A stretch of 31,792 bases of DNA, taken from positions 1-31,792 of IMG/VR virus record IMGVR_UViG_3300033571_005902. One strand, given 5' to 3'. Shown here piece after piece: positions 9,121-18,200 of the stretch (its first letter is position 1; each line of letters begins with the position of its first letter). The DNA comes from a virus. Below the pieces are notes generated by a model. The model did no database searches. It saw only the letters and a list, made by a program, of their open reading frames with translations, and was not told where the DNA came from. The translations under genes were made by a program, and so were the position numbers.

Positions 9121-11442
9121 ATGGCTACAAAACCTAAAGTAGGAGCAGATACCTCGGAAGCGGAAGGCGCGTTTATTAAACTCCAGTTACAAATCCGAAA
9201 AGCGCAAGTTGCTATGCAAGAAGCACAAGCTACTGGCGATAAGATAAAATTTGCAAGTGCAAAAGCACAATTAGACGAGTTAAATGATTCGTTAGAACTT
9301 ACCACTTTAAAAAGTATGCAACTGGATGATGCACTTGCTGCTCAACCAGGTGTTGTAGGACAGGTTGGTAATGCAATGAAAGGTTTAGATGCAACATTTA
9401 AATCTTTTCTTGCTAATCCTTTTGTCGTAACACTAACCCTTATTGTAGGTGCATTCATGGCACTTAAAGAAGCTTTAAGTCGTACTGAAGAAGGACAAGC
9501 AAAACTAACTAAAGTCTCTGAAGGCTTTACAAAAATTCTAAACGGTCTTTTTGCAGTTCTAGAACCAATTGCTAATCTCTTTATTGATTTAGTAATTAGT
9601 CTAATGGAGAACGACAAGTTCATGAAAGGTCTAACCAAAACAGTTGGTGTACTTTCTGGAACGTTTGGTGCTTTATTTGCGGTTGTTAAGAATTTAGTTT
9701 TTTTAATTGGTGATCAGTTAGTAAACGTATTTAAAACTTTAGTAAATGTTGCAACAGGAGCTGGTAAAGTTCTTAAAGGTGTATTTACATTAGATTGGGA
9801 TGCTATTAAAGAAGGTGCTGCACAGGTTACAGACGGTATTAAAGAAGGATTTAATAATACTGCTAAGAATGTTAAGAATTTTGCAGTTAACACAGTAAAT
9901 GATGTAGTTACTGGTTATAAAGAAGCATCTGCATCAGCAGAAAAATCATTTACAGAAGGAAGTAAAAGGTTAACAGACAAAGAGAAGAAAGATAAAGAAG
10001 AAAGAGATAAAAGAAATAAAGAGGCTGCGGATAAAGCTAAAAAAGACGCACAAGATTTAATTAACACTAATGAACAGCTTCAACAGTCTAATGATGAACT
10101 TGCAGAATCACAACGTAAGAAATCAGAAAGCACAATTCAAGCTTTACAAGACGAGCAAGCTTACAAAGATAAAGAATACGCTAGAGAACAGAAGAGATTA
10201 ACTGATTTAATGGCTCTTGAAAAAGAAGGGTCAAATGAATACAAAGCTTTACTTGCACAAAAAGCAGATTTAGAATCAAAATACAATAACGATAAGACTG
10301 CTAGAGATGCTAAGTTATCAGAAGAGCAAAAAAAGAAAGCAGAAGAAGATAAGAAGTTAGCAGACGAAACTGCCAAAGCCTTAGCAGTTACTGAAAAACA
10401 AAAATACGATTTAGCTTTAGCTGAAAGCGATAAATTTTATAACGACTTAATTGCTAAGAATAAAGGTAACGAAGAAGCTATAACTGCATTAAAAAAAGCA
10501 CAGGCAGAAAAAGCTTTAGAAATTACTAACGATTATAACGAAAAGGTTTATAACGCTAAGAAAGAAGCTCTCGAAAAAGAACAAGGTTTAATTGTTGGAG
10601 ACATCGAAAGAGGTCTTGCAACAATGCAAGAAAAACGCATTAGAGATTTTGACGGCGAGAAAGAATTCTTAGACAAGAAGGCGGTTGCAATGAACGAATC
10701 TTTTGCAAAGCAATTAGAAGCTGCAAAAGGTAATGCTGACGAAGAAAAAAGAATTACAGGTGCACAAACAGATTTTAATGCTAAAATTGCAGAAACGAAT
10801 AAAGCAATTGATGCAGATCAATATGGATTTAAGAGACAACAATTAAGTGAAGCTGGTAATTCAATTGGACAATTATCTGAATTAGTTGGAAAAGATACAG
10901 TAGCTGGTAAAGCATTAGGAATTGCACAAGCAACAATCAATACCTATCAAGGGGTAACAGAAGCATTAAAACAAAAATCTACTTTACCTTCACCTTTCGA
11001 TGTAGTTGCTAAAGTTATTAACGTGGCAACTATTCTTGCTTCTGGTTTTAAAGCAGTTAAATCTATTACCGCAGTTCAAGTACCCACTGCACCAGCAGCA
11101 CAAGGTCCAGCAGCACCACAAGGAAGTAAATTTGCTAAAGGTGGTATACTAGTAGGACCTTCTCACGGGGAAGGAGGAATTAAATCTCCATATGGAGAAC
11201 TAGAAGGTGGTGAATTTGTAGTTAACAAAAGATCTACTAGATCTTTCTTACCTATGTTAAATGCTATTAACTCTGTAGGCAATAGAAAATACGCAGACGG
11301 AGGAGTAACACCAAGTATGGAAGCACTACAAGGAATGATGGCAAGTCAACCTACTCCAGTAGTTAAAACTTATGTGGTAGCGTCAGATGTAGCATCACAA
11401 GCTGAAGCAGATGCTAAAATTGCAAGACTAGCACGTCTATAA
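9121..11442 (+). CDS. Tail tape measure protein
   Basis: 773 aa. A tape measure sets tail length and is released on infection. An N-terminal helical region is followed by hydrophobic stretches (about residues 93-120, LANPFVVTLTLIVGAFMALK; and about 140-215), typical of tape measures. A very long charged coiled coil follows (about 275-560, rich in Lys/Glu/Ala). A second hydrophobic segment lies near 600-645. The C-terminal Gly-rich motif FAKGGILVGPSHGEGGI (from residue 671) leads to EGGEFVVNKRST, a strong hallmark of tape measures. At roughly 1.5 angstrom per residue the length implies a tail near 0.11-0.12 micrometre (rule of thumb). It is separated from its chaperone by three large genes, unlike the usual adjacency. 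Confidence 0.88.
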   Translation: MATKPKVGADTSEAEGAFIKLQLQIRKAQVAMQEAQATGDKIKFASAKAQLDELNDSLELTTLKSMQLDDALAAQPGVVGQVGNAMKGLDATFKSFLANPFVVTLTLIVGAFMALKEALSRTEEGQAKLTKVSEGFTKILNGLFAVLEPIANLFIDLVISLMENDKFMKGLTKTVGVLSGTFGALFAVVKNLVFLIGDQLVNVFKTLVNVATGAGKVLKGVFTLDWDAIKEGAAQVTDGIKEGFNNTAKNVKNFAVNTVNDVVTGYKEASASAEKSFTEGSKRLTDKEKKDKEERDKRNKEAADKAKKDAQDLINTNEQLQQSNDELAESQRKKSESTIQALQDEQAYKDKEYAREQKRLTDLMALEKEGSNEYKALLAQKADLESKYNNDKTARDAKLSEEQKKKAEEDKKLADETAKALAVTEKQKYDLALAESDKFYNDLIAKNKGNEEAITALKKAQAEKALEITNDYNEKVYNAKKEALEKEQGLIVGDIERGLATMQEKRIRDFDGEKEFLDKKAVAMNESFAKQLEAAKGNADEEKRITGAQTDFNAKIAETNKAIDADQYGFKRQQLSEAGNSIGQLSELVGKDTVAGKALGIAQATINTYQGVTEALKQKSTLPSPFDVVAKVINVATILASGFKAVKSITAVQVPTAPAAQGPAAPQGSKFAKGGILVGPSHGEGGIKSPYGELEGGEFVVNKRSTRSFLPMLNAINSVGNRKYADGGVTPSMEALQGMMASQPTPVVKTYVVASDVASQAEADAKIARLARL

Positions 11443-11444
11443 AA

Positions 11445-11471
11445 TGCCAAAAACAGATAAAAACATATTCA
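11445..11471 (+). promoter_or_regulatory. Bipartite promoter-like motif, copy 2
   Basis: TGCCA at 11445-11449, 13 bases, ACATATTCA at 11463-11471. The motif ends 16 nt before the ATG at 11488 of the prohead protease. It starts 3 bases after the tape measure stop codon, so it would begin the head-gene unit. It has the same spacing as the other three copies. Confidence 0.55.
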
Positions 11472-11487
11472 ATATATAAAATGCCCC

Positions 11488-12885
11488 ATGGAAAAAGAGC
11501 TTAAAAGAAAAATAATAGAACTTGAAATTCTTCCAGATATGGAAAGTTCTGGTGTTGAAAAAATATCTTTGGTGTCTGACCCAGCAATAGAAAGTAATTT
11601 TTTATTCTTTGGTAAAGAGAAATTCGTAGAACCTTCTGCTGGAGAATCAGAATCTGATTTCATGGGTAGATGCATTTCTACTGTTATGGACGAAGGTAAA
11701 GACCAAGACCAAGCAGTTGCTATGTGCATTTCTATGTACGAGCAAAAAAACAGTAAAGTAGAATTAGCAGATTATCCTTGGGATGAGTGCATTGCAGATC
11801 AGTTAGACAGAGGTTTAGATCAGGAGTCTGCAGATAAACTTTGTGGATGGATTCGTGCTAATATGGAAAAAGAAAAAATGAGTATAGACGTTTCTGGTTT
11901 ACCCCCATATGTAGATCCAGGAGTTAAAAAGAAGCGTAAATTCAACGAATACGGATGTCCAGCATCAACAGTAGATTTAGAATTAAATCTTAAAAATAGA
12001 CAAGAAGCAATAGATGCTGCTAATTACGGACCTTTAAATCCAGGAGAAGCTAACGAAGAATATTGGCAAGCAAAAGCAGACAAATTTAATACTTCTGTAA
12101 AAGATGCTAAGTCAGCAACCTGTGGTAATTGTGGTTTCTTTGTTCGCACTAAATCTATGTTAGCTTGTATTGCTGCAGGAATTGGCGAGGAAGCCCTCGC
12201 AGATCCATACGATGCAATTGCAGCAGGAGAATTAGGTTATTGCGAAGCATTTGATTTTAAGTGTGCAGCAGCAAGAACTTGTGACGCTTGGATTGGTGGT
12301 GGACCCATACTAGAAGAGGAAGAATTTTTAGAACCTAATCCATGTTGGGAAGGATACGAAGCTTATGGCTTAAAAGACGACGGAACACCTAATTGCGTGC
12401 CTATTAAATCTAGTAAATTAGCATTTGCAACGGAAGAAGTAGGAGATAAAATGATCTTAGTCGGCGCAGCGATGATTCCAGATATGGAAATCCTAAGAAG
12501 AGACGAAGAGACCCAAGAAATTTACTATGTTAAGTTTTCTGCAGAAACAATCGCTTTAATTCAGGAAAAGTTTATGAAGGAAACGCGTAACCATGATACA
12601 AATCTAGAACATGCTGAAAACGACGCTTCTTCTTATGTGTTTGAATCTTGGATTGTAGAAGACGAAGCAACAGATAAAGCTAATTCAGTTTATAACTTAG
12701 GAGTACCAAAAGGAACTTGGATGGTTAAGATGAAAGTAAACGATCCAAAAGTGTGGGCAGAAGTTAAAGCAGGTAAATACCAAGGATTTTCTATAGAAGG
12801 TAATTTTATAGATAAAGCTGATTTAGAAGAAATAAGAAAAGAAAAAGAGGAAATTGCAGGGATCATGAGGATCTTGCAGTCTTAA
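11488..12885 (+). CDS. XkdF-like prohead protease with Cys-rich insertion
   Basis: 465 aa. The protease core resembles the XkdF-like serine proteases of Bacteroidota phages, which mature the prohead by cleaving scaffold and capsid. The N-terminal piece is VEKISLVSDPAIESNF. The core resumes near residue 320 with KMILVGAAMIPDMEI, then RNHDTNLEHAE (His369, His375), SWIVED, LPKGTWMVKM-like GVPKGTWMVKM, and the GFSIEG block (Ser435, likely nucleophile). Between them, residues about 45-310, is an insertion usually absent from this family: two degenerate copies of a C-x(n)-DEG-DQ-x-A-x-x-(M/L)-C helix motif (about 53-86 and 98-126), a compact Cys domain (about 154-274, with CGNCGFF and RTCDAWIGGGP), and CWEGYEAYGLKDDGTPNCVP. 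The start ATG is at 11488; the ATG at 11481 is out of frame. Confidence 0.82.
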   Translation: MEKELKRKIIELEILPDMESSGVEKISLVSDPAIESNFLFFGKEKFVEPSAGESESDFMGRCISTVMDEGKDQDQAVAMCISMYEQKNSKVELADYPWDECIADQLDRGLDQESADKLCGWIRANMEKEKMSIDVSGLPPYVDPGVKKKRKFNEYGCPASTVDLELNLKNRQEAIDAANYGPLNPGEANEEYWQAKADKFNTSVKDAKSATCGNCGFFVRTKSMLACIAAGIGEEALADPYDAIAAGELGYCEAFDFKCAAARTCDAWIGGGPILEEEEFLEPNPCWEGYEAYGLKDDGTPNCVPIKSSKLAFATEEVGDKMILVGAAMIPDMEILRRDEETQEIYYVKFSAETIALIQEKFMKETRNHDTNLEHAENDASSYVFESWIVEDEATDKANSVYNLGVPKGTWMVKMKVNDPKVWAEVKAGKYQGFSIEGNFIDKADLEEIRKEKEEIAGIMRILQS

Positions 12886-12903
12886 AAATAATGGCAAGAT
12901 AAA

Positions 12904-12930
12904 TGCCAGATTGATGGATTTACATATTCA
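12904..12930 (+). promoter_or_regulatory. Bipartite promoter-like motif, copy 3
   Basis: TGCCA at 12904-12908, 13 bases, ACATATTCA at 12922-12930. The motif ends 24 nt before the scaffold-like gene (12955). Two overlapping inverted repeats cover it: TTGATG (12911-12916)/CATCAA (12929-12934) and ATTTACAT (12918-12925)/ATGTAAAT (12934-12941). They could be an operator or alternative RNA hairpins. Confidence 0.55.
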
Positions 12931-12954
12931 TCAATGTAAATAAAAAATCTAACA

Positions 12955-13536
12955 ATGAATTACAAATCTAAATTGAATCAAATTAGAGTCGTGCTAGGTT
13001 TATCAGTTAAGTTAGCTACAGCTAAATTAAAGGACGGTACAGTAGTAGAAGCAGAGGAATTTGCGCCAGGCAGCGAGCTATTCGTAGTTGCTGAAGATGG
13101 TTCAAAGGTACCTGCACCTGCTGGTGAACATATTGGTGAAGACGGAAAAGTCTTCATGGTAGATGAGTCCGGAAAAATTGTCAGTGTAGAATCTCCTGAA
13201 GAACCAACGATTGAAGTTGAGGTGGAAACCGAAGCAGTTAAAGCTTCTGAAGAAGAAGCGGTAGTTGCTGAAGAAGCTACACCGATTAAAGATGCGGTAG
13301 AAGAAAGAATTGCTGAAGCGATGACTAAAGTTGCTGCTGCTATTGAACCAATTGCTAAAGATGTTGCAGAAATGAAACAGAAAATGGCTAAAATGGAAGA
13401 GCAATATGCTAAATTTTCAAAAGCACCTGCTGCTAGTAAAGTTCCAGTGATCAACGAAAGAGATTTCTCTTCGGTAAAAAATAACGTCGATATTGTCGAC
13501 AGATTTAATGAACTAAAAAGTTCATTTAACAAATAA
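12955..13536 (+). CDS. Head scaffold-like protein
   Basis: 193 aa, acidic and highly charged, between the prohead protease and the major capsid protein, where a scaffold is expected. The N-terminal part has a repeated beta motif (LKDGTVVEAEEF, VVAEDGSKVPAPAGEH, KVFMVDESGKIVSVE). The middle is Glu/Val/Ala-rich and low in complexity. The C-terminal part is a predicted coiled coil (ATPIKDAVEERIAEAMTKV, then AEMKQKMAKMEEQYAKF). A disordered acidic middle plus a terminal helix is the usual scaffold design; the DG-containing beta repeats are familiar from scaffold-like proteins of Bacteroidota phages. It is the first gene after promoter-like motif 3 and ends 14 nt before the capsid gene. Confidence 0.7.
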   Translation: MNYKSKLNQIRVVLGLSVKLATAKLKDGTVVEAEEFAPGSELFVVAEDGSKVPAPAGEHIGEDGKVFMVDESGKIVSVESPEEPTIEVEVETEAVKASEEEAVVAEEATPIKDAVEERIAEAMTKVAAAIEPIAKDVAEMKQKMAKMEEQYAKFSKAPAASKVPVINERDFSSVKNNVDIVDRFNELKSSFNK

Positions 13537-13550
13537 AATAATTAAATACT

Positions 13551-14504
13551 ATGTCATTTAACTTAGGTGGTCTTACCCCATATACAGACCAATTATCAAC
13601 AGAATTAGTAACCCGTGCGGTACTAAAACCACAGTCAGTTTCTAACTTGACTGTACGCCCAAATTTAACTGCTGGGACCACTTCTATCAATATTCTTGGT
13701 GTAAACGCAGATATCAAGAACTATGATTGCGGTTTCGGTTCAGCTCAGACTGGATCTAACACTACAATCTTCACTCAAATTCCTTTAGTGAATGTTCAGA
13801 AGATGATGAAAGAAGATCTTTGTCCTCAAGTACTAAGAGATTACTGGTTGTCTTCTCAAATGAGTCCTTCTTCTTATCAAGAAACAGTACCATTCGAGCA
13901 AGCAATTGCTGATCTTAAAGTAAGAACAATTCAAAAATACATTGAAGAAACTATCTGGCAAGGAGATGGTGGAGATCTTGATGGTCTTACCGATCAAATT
14001 TCAGTAGCAAACGGTGCTATTTCTGGTGTTTCTGCAGCTTCTGATTTCACATCTGCTTCTACATCTTATGCAGGTTTCTTTAAATTAGTAGATGCTTTAG
14101 CACTTGCTAATCCAGCAGTATTACAAGAAGATGATCTTATTTGCTATGTGTCTTATGCTACTTACTCTAAGTTAGTACAAGGTTTACAAGCTAAAGGTAA
14201 CTCTATCTTGTTACAATACCCTAACATTTCTAACGTATCTGGATCTCCAGAAAACAGCTTTATCTTCCCAGGAACCAATATTAAGGTTTTTGCAGCTCCA
14301 GGTATTGTTGACTTAGGATCTCCAAAAGTACCAACCGTAATATTGGGCCCCCGTAAGTACGCTATGTTTGGAACTGGCATCTTAAATGACGAGGCGAAAT
14401 TCAGATTTTTCTACGATCCCTCAGTGGATATCGTGAAGTTTTACTCTGCATTTTCGATGGGTACTGCAGCAGTTGCTAACCAGTTTATTTCTACAGTAGC
14501 TTAG
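13551..14504 (+). CDS. Major capsid protein
   Basis: 317 aa, with no cysteine-rich or repeat sequence. It lies after the protease and scaffold genes and is followed by its own perfect-stem terminator, as expected for the most abundant virion protein. Blocks that look like an HK97-fold capsid are an N-terminal arm (LTPYTDQLSTELVTRAVLK), the central helix with FEQAIADLKVRTIQKYIEE, and a C-terminal beta region (KVPTVILGPRKYAMFGTGI, then FRFFYDPSVDIVKFYSAF) typical of the A-domain end. The ATG at 13551 follows an A/T-only leader without a Shine-Dalgarno box. The capsid assignment rests on context plus this pattern; an alternative structural role is unlikely. Confidence 0.82.
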   Translation: MSFNLGGLTPYTDQLSTELVTRAVLKPQSVSNLTVRPNLTAGTTSINILGVNADIKNYDCGFGSAQTGSNTTIFTQIPLVNVQKMMKEDLCPQVLRDYWLSSQMSPSSYQETVPFEQAIADLKVRTIQKYIEETIWQGDGGDLDGLTDQISVANGAISGVSAASDFTSASTSYAGFFKLVDALALANPAVLQEDDLICYVSYATYSKLVQGLQAKGNSILLQYPNISNVSGSPENSFIFPGTNIKVFAAPGIVDLGSPKVPTVILGPRKYAMFGTGILNDEAKFRFFYDPSVDIVKFYSAFSMGTAAVANQFISTVA

Positions 14505-14530
14505 TAATCAACTACTTACACATAACTAAA

Positions 14531-14562
14531 AAAGAGTGTGATTGAAACATATCACACTCTTT
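14531..14562 (+). terminator. Terminator after the capsid gene
   Basis: A perfect 12-bp stem, AAAGAGTGTGAT (14531-14542) with ATCACACTCTTT (14551-14562), and an 8-nt loop. A-rich flanks stand on both sides, so it may act in both directions. The U-tract is short (part of the stem's TTT), so read-through into the next gene is possible, consistent with no clear promoter between them. Confidence 0.75.
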
Positions 14563-14589
14563 AAAAAACAAATAATAAAAAAACATCAT

Positions 14590-15141
14590 ATGAGCTGTTT
14601 AATCCAATATGGCCTCCCACTAGATTGCATCGATAGTATAGCGGGAATTAAGGGTAGCATCTATATCGGCGCAGATGTTGATTTTGGTACATTAACTGAA
14701 TCCTCTACAGCAGGATCAGTATCTTTGATCACTGCTGCAAGCGGTGATTCTGGAGAAATGTATGAGTTTGTAGTTGCTAAAAACACTGCAAGCTTTACAG
14801 AAACTTTCAACATTAGCAATGAAAATGGAACTGCTTTTTTCGATCAGGCCCTTTCACTAAATATACAAAAAATGGAAGCAAACAAGCGTAACGCTTTGCT
14901 TCTAGTAGCCCGCAATAGAAACCTTAAGTTTATCTTCGAAGATAACAACGGTAAATATTGGTTGGGTGGTTTAACAAGAGGTGCAGTAGTTTCTGCTGGT
15001 ACTTCTGTAACAGGAACTGCGCCTGGAGATCTTCAGGGGTATACCTTGACTTTGAGCGCGCAAGAACCGGCCATGGCCTACCAAATTGCTGATACACCGG
15101 AAACAGTTTTCACTGGAATCGACTTTATCGCAGCACCGTAA
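14590..15141 (+). CDS. Probable major tail tube protein
   Basis: 184 aa from ATG 14590. An in-frame TTG at 14542 lies inside the terminator hairpin and is rejected as the start. The sequence has the features of tail tube proteins from Bacteroidota phages: SFTETFNISNENGTAFFDQ, the helix-strand block LSLNIQKMEANKRNALLLVA, then FIFEDNNGKYWLGG and a final GYTLTLSAQEPAMAYQI. Tube proteins form stacked hexameric rings around the tape measure. It sits just after the capsid gene and is followed by an unusual hairpin and a terminator, suggesting separate high-level expression. It is 5 kb from the tape measure and 12 kb from the tail chaperone, an uncommon separation. Confidence 0.75.
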   Translation: MSCLIQYGLPLDCIDSIAGIKGSIYIGADVDFGTLTESSTAGSVSLITAASGDSGEMYEFVVAKNTASFTETFNISNENGTAFFDQALSLNIQKMEANKRNALLLVARNRNLKFIFEDNNGKYWLGGLTRGAVVSAGTSVTGTAPGDLQGYTLTLSAQEPAMAYQIADTPETVFTGIDFIAAP

Positions 15142-15143
15142 TC

Positions 15144-15205
15144 AGGAATTTTGGTAATTAGTAATCCGCGCCAGGGAGGTTTACTGTTACCAGGTACAAA
15201 TTCCT
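15144..15205 (+). other. Long inverted repeat / structured RNA in the tube gene 3' leader
   Basis: AGGAATTT (15144-15151) pairs with AAATTCCT (15198-15205), TGGTAA (15152-15157) with TTACCA (15187-15192), and AGTAA (15160-15164) with TTACT (15181-15185). This leaves a 5-nt bulge (15193-15197) and a GC-rich apical loop. It begins 2 nt after the stop codon and precedes the terminator by 13 nt. It could stabilise the mRNA or bind a protein. Confidence 0.45.
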
Positions 15206-15218
15206 TCATTATAAATAC

Positions 15219-15246
15219 AAAAAGACCAGAGATTCTGGTCTTTTTT
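15219..15246 (+). terminator. Terminator after the tail tube gene
   Basis: AAAAAGACCAGA (15219-15230) pairs perfectly with TCTGGTCTTTTT (15234-15245) around a 3-nt loop. The arm runs into a T6 tract (15241-15246). This is a classic intrinsic terminator, placed directly upstream of promoter-like motif 4. Confidence 0.88.
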
Positions 15247-15247
15247 G

Positions 15248-15275
15248 TGCCCAATTATGGAGGAATACATATTCA
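15248..15275 (+). promoter_or_regulatory. Bipartite promoter-like motif, copy 4
   Basis: TGCCCA at 15248-15253 (CCA at 15251-15253), 13 bases, ACATATTCA at 15267-15275. The motif ends 19 nt before the fibre gene at 15295. It lies immediately after a terminator, the clearest promoter context of the four. The stretch ATACATATTCATTAT is identical to that of copy 1. Confidence 0.62.
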
Positions 15276-15294
15276 TTATTAGAAACGATTAATT

Positions 15295-18200
15295 ATGGCT
15301 ACATCTACAGTAAAAATAGGAACGGGTTCATCCGAAGGCGGTCAAATAACCATCAGTACTAGTGGTACTGGAGGTAACGGAACTCCATCAACCGGTTACG
15401 GTTCCATTTATTATGGTACAGATAAACAGTTACGTCTAATCGACGACACTGGTGCTATTACAGTTTTTGGTGCAGGTGGTGGTACATCAGGTGGTTCTGG
15501 TAGTTCAGGTTCGTCAGGTACGTCTGGAACGAGAGGAGCTGCAGGAACGTCTGGTACTTCGGGTGCTAACGGATCTGTAGGTTCGTCTGGTCAATCAGGT
15601 TCGTCAGGTAGCTCAGGTTCGTCTGGACAGAATGGTACATCAGGTAGCTCAGGAGTTAATGGAAGTTCAGGAAGTTCAGGAACGTCAGGTGCTACCTCTA
15701 TTTTTGTAGGTACGTCAACAAGTTCTTTTAACGTTTCTAATGGTACTAAAACTTTCACTACACAATTAGGTTTAAATTTCACTGTTGGACAAACAGTTTC
15801 TATAGCATACGACGGAACAAACTTTATGGTTGGTGTGATTCAAAGTTATCTTCCTAATACAGGAGCGTTAACTGTGAGTGTTACATATCACGAAGGTTCT
15901 GGAACTTATAATGCATGGAATATTGCTGTTAGTTCAATTCCTGGTACGTCAGGTAGTTCAGGTTCTTCAGGAAGCACAGGTTCTTCAGGCTCGTCTGGCT
16001 TAAGTGGTAGTGCAGGATCGTCTGGTAGTTCTGGTCAAGATGGAACTGCAGGAACGTCAGGTGCTACATTTGGAACATCTGGTACGTCAGGTGTGAATGG
16101 TAGTTCAGGCGCATCAGGAACAGCAGGAACGTCAGGTGTTTCTAACCTATCTGCTAACTGGTATGGTTTTTTTGCTAACACTACTGATCCTCTTACTGTT
16201 GGAACAACCGGGCAAATGATTGCTTGGCCTACAACTGTTACAAGTAGTGGAATCACAGTACAAAGTACTTCTCAAGTAAGAGTATCGAACACTGCAGTTT
16301 ATGAAATGATATTCAATACTGGGTATTTTTCTGGAGCAAGTTCTTCGACTTTAACTGTAGAATTCTATAGAAATGGTTCACAGTTAACCGGGAGTCAAAC
16401 AGTTTTTCAATCCCCAGGTAACCAAAATGCTTACGGTGGGGTTGCTCCTTTTATTGCTAGTTTAAATGCTAATGATTACATAGAAGTTCGAGTATGGGCT
16501 AGTGTTGGTGGAGGTTCGCTTAATCGTGTTAATCTTTTTGGTTCTCCTGGTTATACTGCTTGGTTACAGATCAAACAGATCTCACAAACTGGAGGTACAT
16601 CAGGAACATCAGGAGGTACAGGTACGTCAGGAACGTCTGGTCAGAATGGAACGTCAGGTTCGTCTGGTCAGAACGGAACATCAGGTTCATCTGGTAATTC
16701 AGGAACTGCAGGTACGTCAGGTACTTCAGGCAGTTCAGGTACGTCAGGTACTAGAGGAAGTTCAGGTTCTTCAGGAAGCACAGGTACTTCGGGCAGTTCA
16801 GGTACGTCAGGTACTAGAGGAAGTTCAGGTTCTTCAGGAAGTACAGGTACGTCAGGTAGTTCAGGAAGCACAGGTACGTCAGGCAGTTCAGGTACGTCAG
16901 GCACAAGAGGTAGTTCAGGTTCATCAGGTACGTCGGGTAACAATGGAACATCGGGTTCGTCTGGACAGAATGGAACATCGGGTTCATCTGGACAGAATGG
17001 GTCATCAGGTACTTCAGGAAGCTCGGGTACGTCGGGTGTTAATGGTTTAGGATTAAGTGCTAAATCTGGATCAATCTACGGAACATCCGGTTGGGGATTT
17101 GATGCAGGATTAGGAAGATGGCAATATCAATTAGTTTTTGCTGTACCATTTGGTTCAGACAATTTTACTTCTTATGCTACTCTTTGGCCAGGTGGACATA
17201 GTTCATATGACACTAACGATCCATTTACTTTCATCTACCAAACTGCAAGTGGTCTTTTATTAATTGCAGATGTTGGTCAAGTACCACAAGCAAGTTGGAG
17301 AGTAGATTGGAGTGCAATAGCAAATGGCGAAACTGGAGTACCAGGCACGTCAGGTACGTCAGGTTTATCCGGAACATCAGGTAGATCTGGTGGTCCACTA
17401 AACTCTACATTTGTAGGTAACACACCAGCAGAAGTATTTTTAAATCTATCTGCAGGATCTAATCAGCAAATGGGTGGATGTGGTACTTCTGGCTGGACTA
17501 TTACTCCAATCAGTGAAGGTAAAGTACAGATAACTGTAGATGGTACAGTAGATAATTCAGCTGCACAACAGTACATTCAATTAGCTTACGGCACAGGTAC
17601 ACCACCAGCAAAAGGCGCAGCAGGTACTGGAAGTAGTATTGGTACATCTATTAATTTTTATAATAGTGCTACAAGTTACAATCTTCCTTTCTCTTTAACT
17701 GCTATTGTTAGCGGTTTAACAGTTGGAACACAATATTGGTTTGACGTTATTGTTACAGGTAATAATACGACACAAACTTCAAAATTATACAATCTATCAT
17801 TTAATGGATTAGAACTTTCTGGATATGCTGGAACGTCAGGAACGTCAGGTACTAGAGGTAGCTCAGGTTCATCAGGTTCTTCCGGTAGCACAGGTTCGTC
17901 AGGTTCAGCTGGAACGTCTGGTCAGACTTTTGGAACAAGTGGAACATCTGGAAGCACAGGTTCGTCAGGAAGTACTGGTAGTTCAGGTTCATCAGGAAGC
18001 TCAGGTAGCACAGGTTCGTCAGGTACATCTGGAAGTTCAGGTAATAACGGATTTAATGGATCTTCAGGTAGTTCAGGAACGTCTGGTACGTCTGCACCCG
18101 GAACACCAGGTTCTTCAGGAAGTTCTGGTGTGAACGGAACATCTGGTACTTCAGGTAGCAGAGGAACATCCGGAACATCCGGTCAGAATGGTAGTTCAGG

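Noticed and set aside
11444-11479. An 11-codon mini-ORF between the tape measure and protease
   Set aside because: It coincides with promoter-like motif 2, so it would be upstream of or across the transcription start; no support for translation.
12978-13532. Reverse-strand 184-codon frame opposite the scaffold-like gene
   Set aside because: Ser/Thr/Ala low-complexity mirror of an acidic forward gene that fits its place between protease and capsid.
14542-14589. Upstream TTG start for the tail tube protein
   Set aside because: It lies within the terminator hairpin and would add a Lys-rich leader of no likely function; the ATG at 14590 gives the expected N-terminus.
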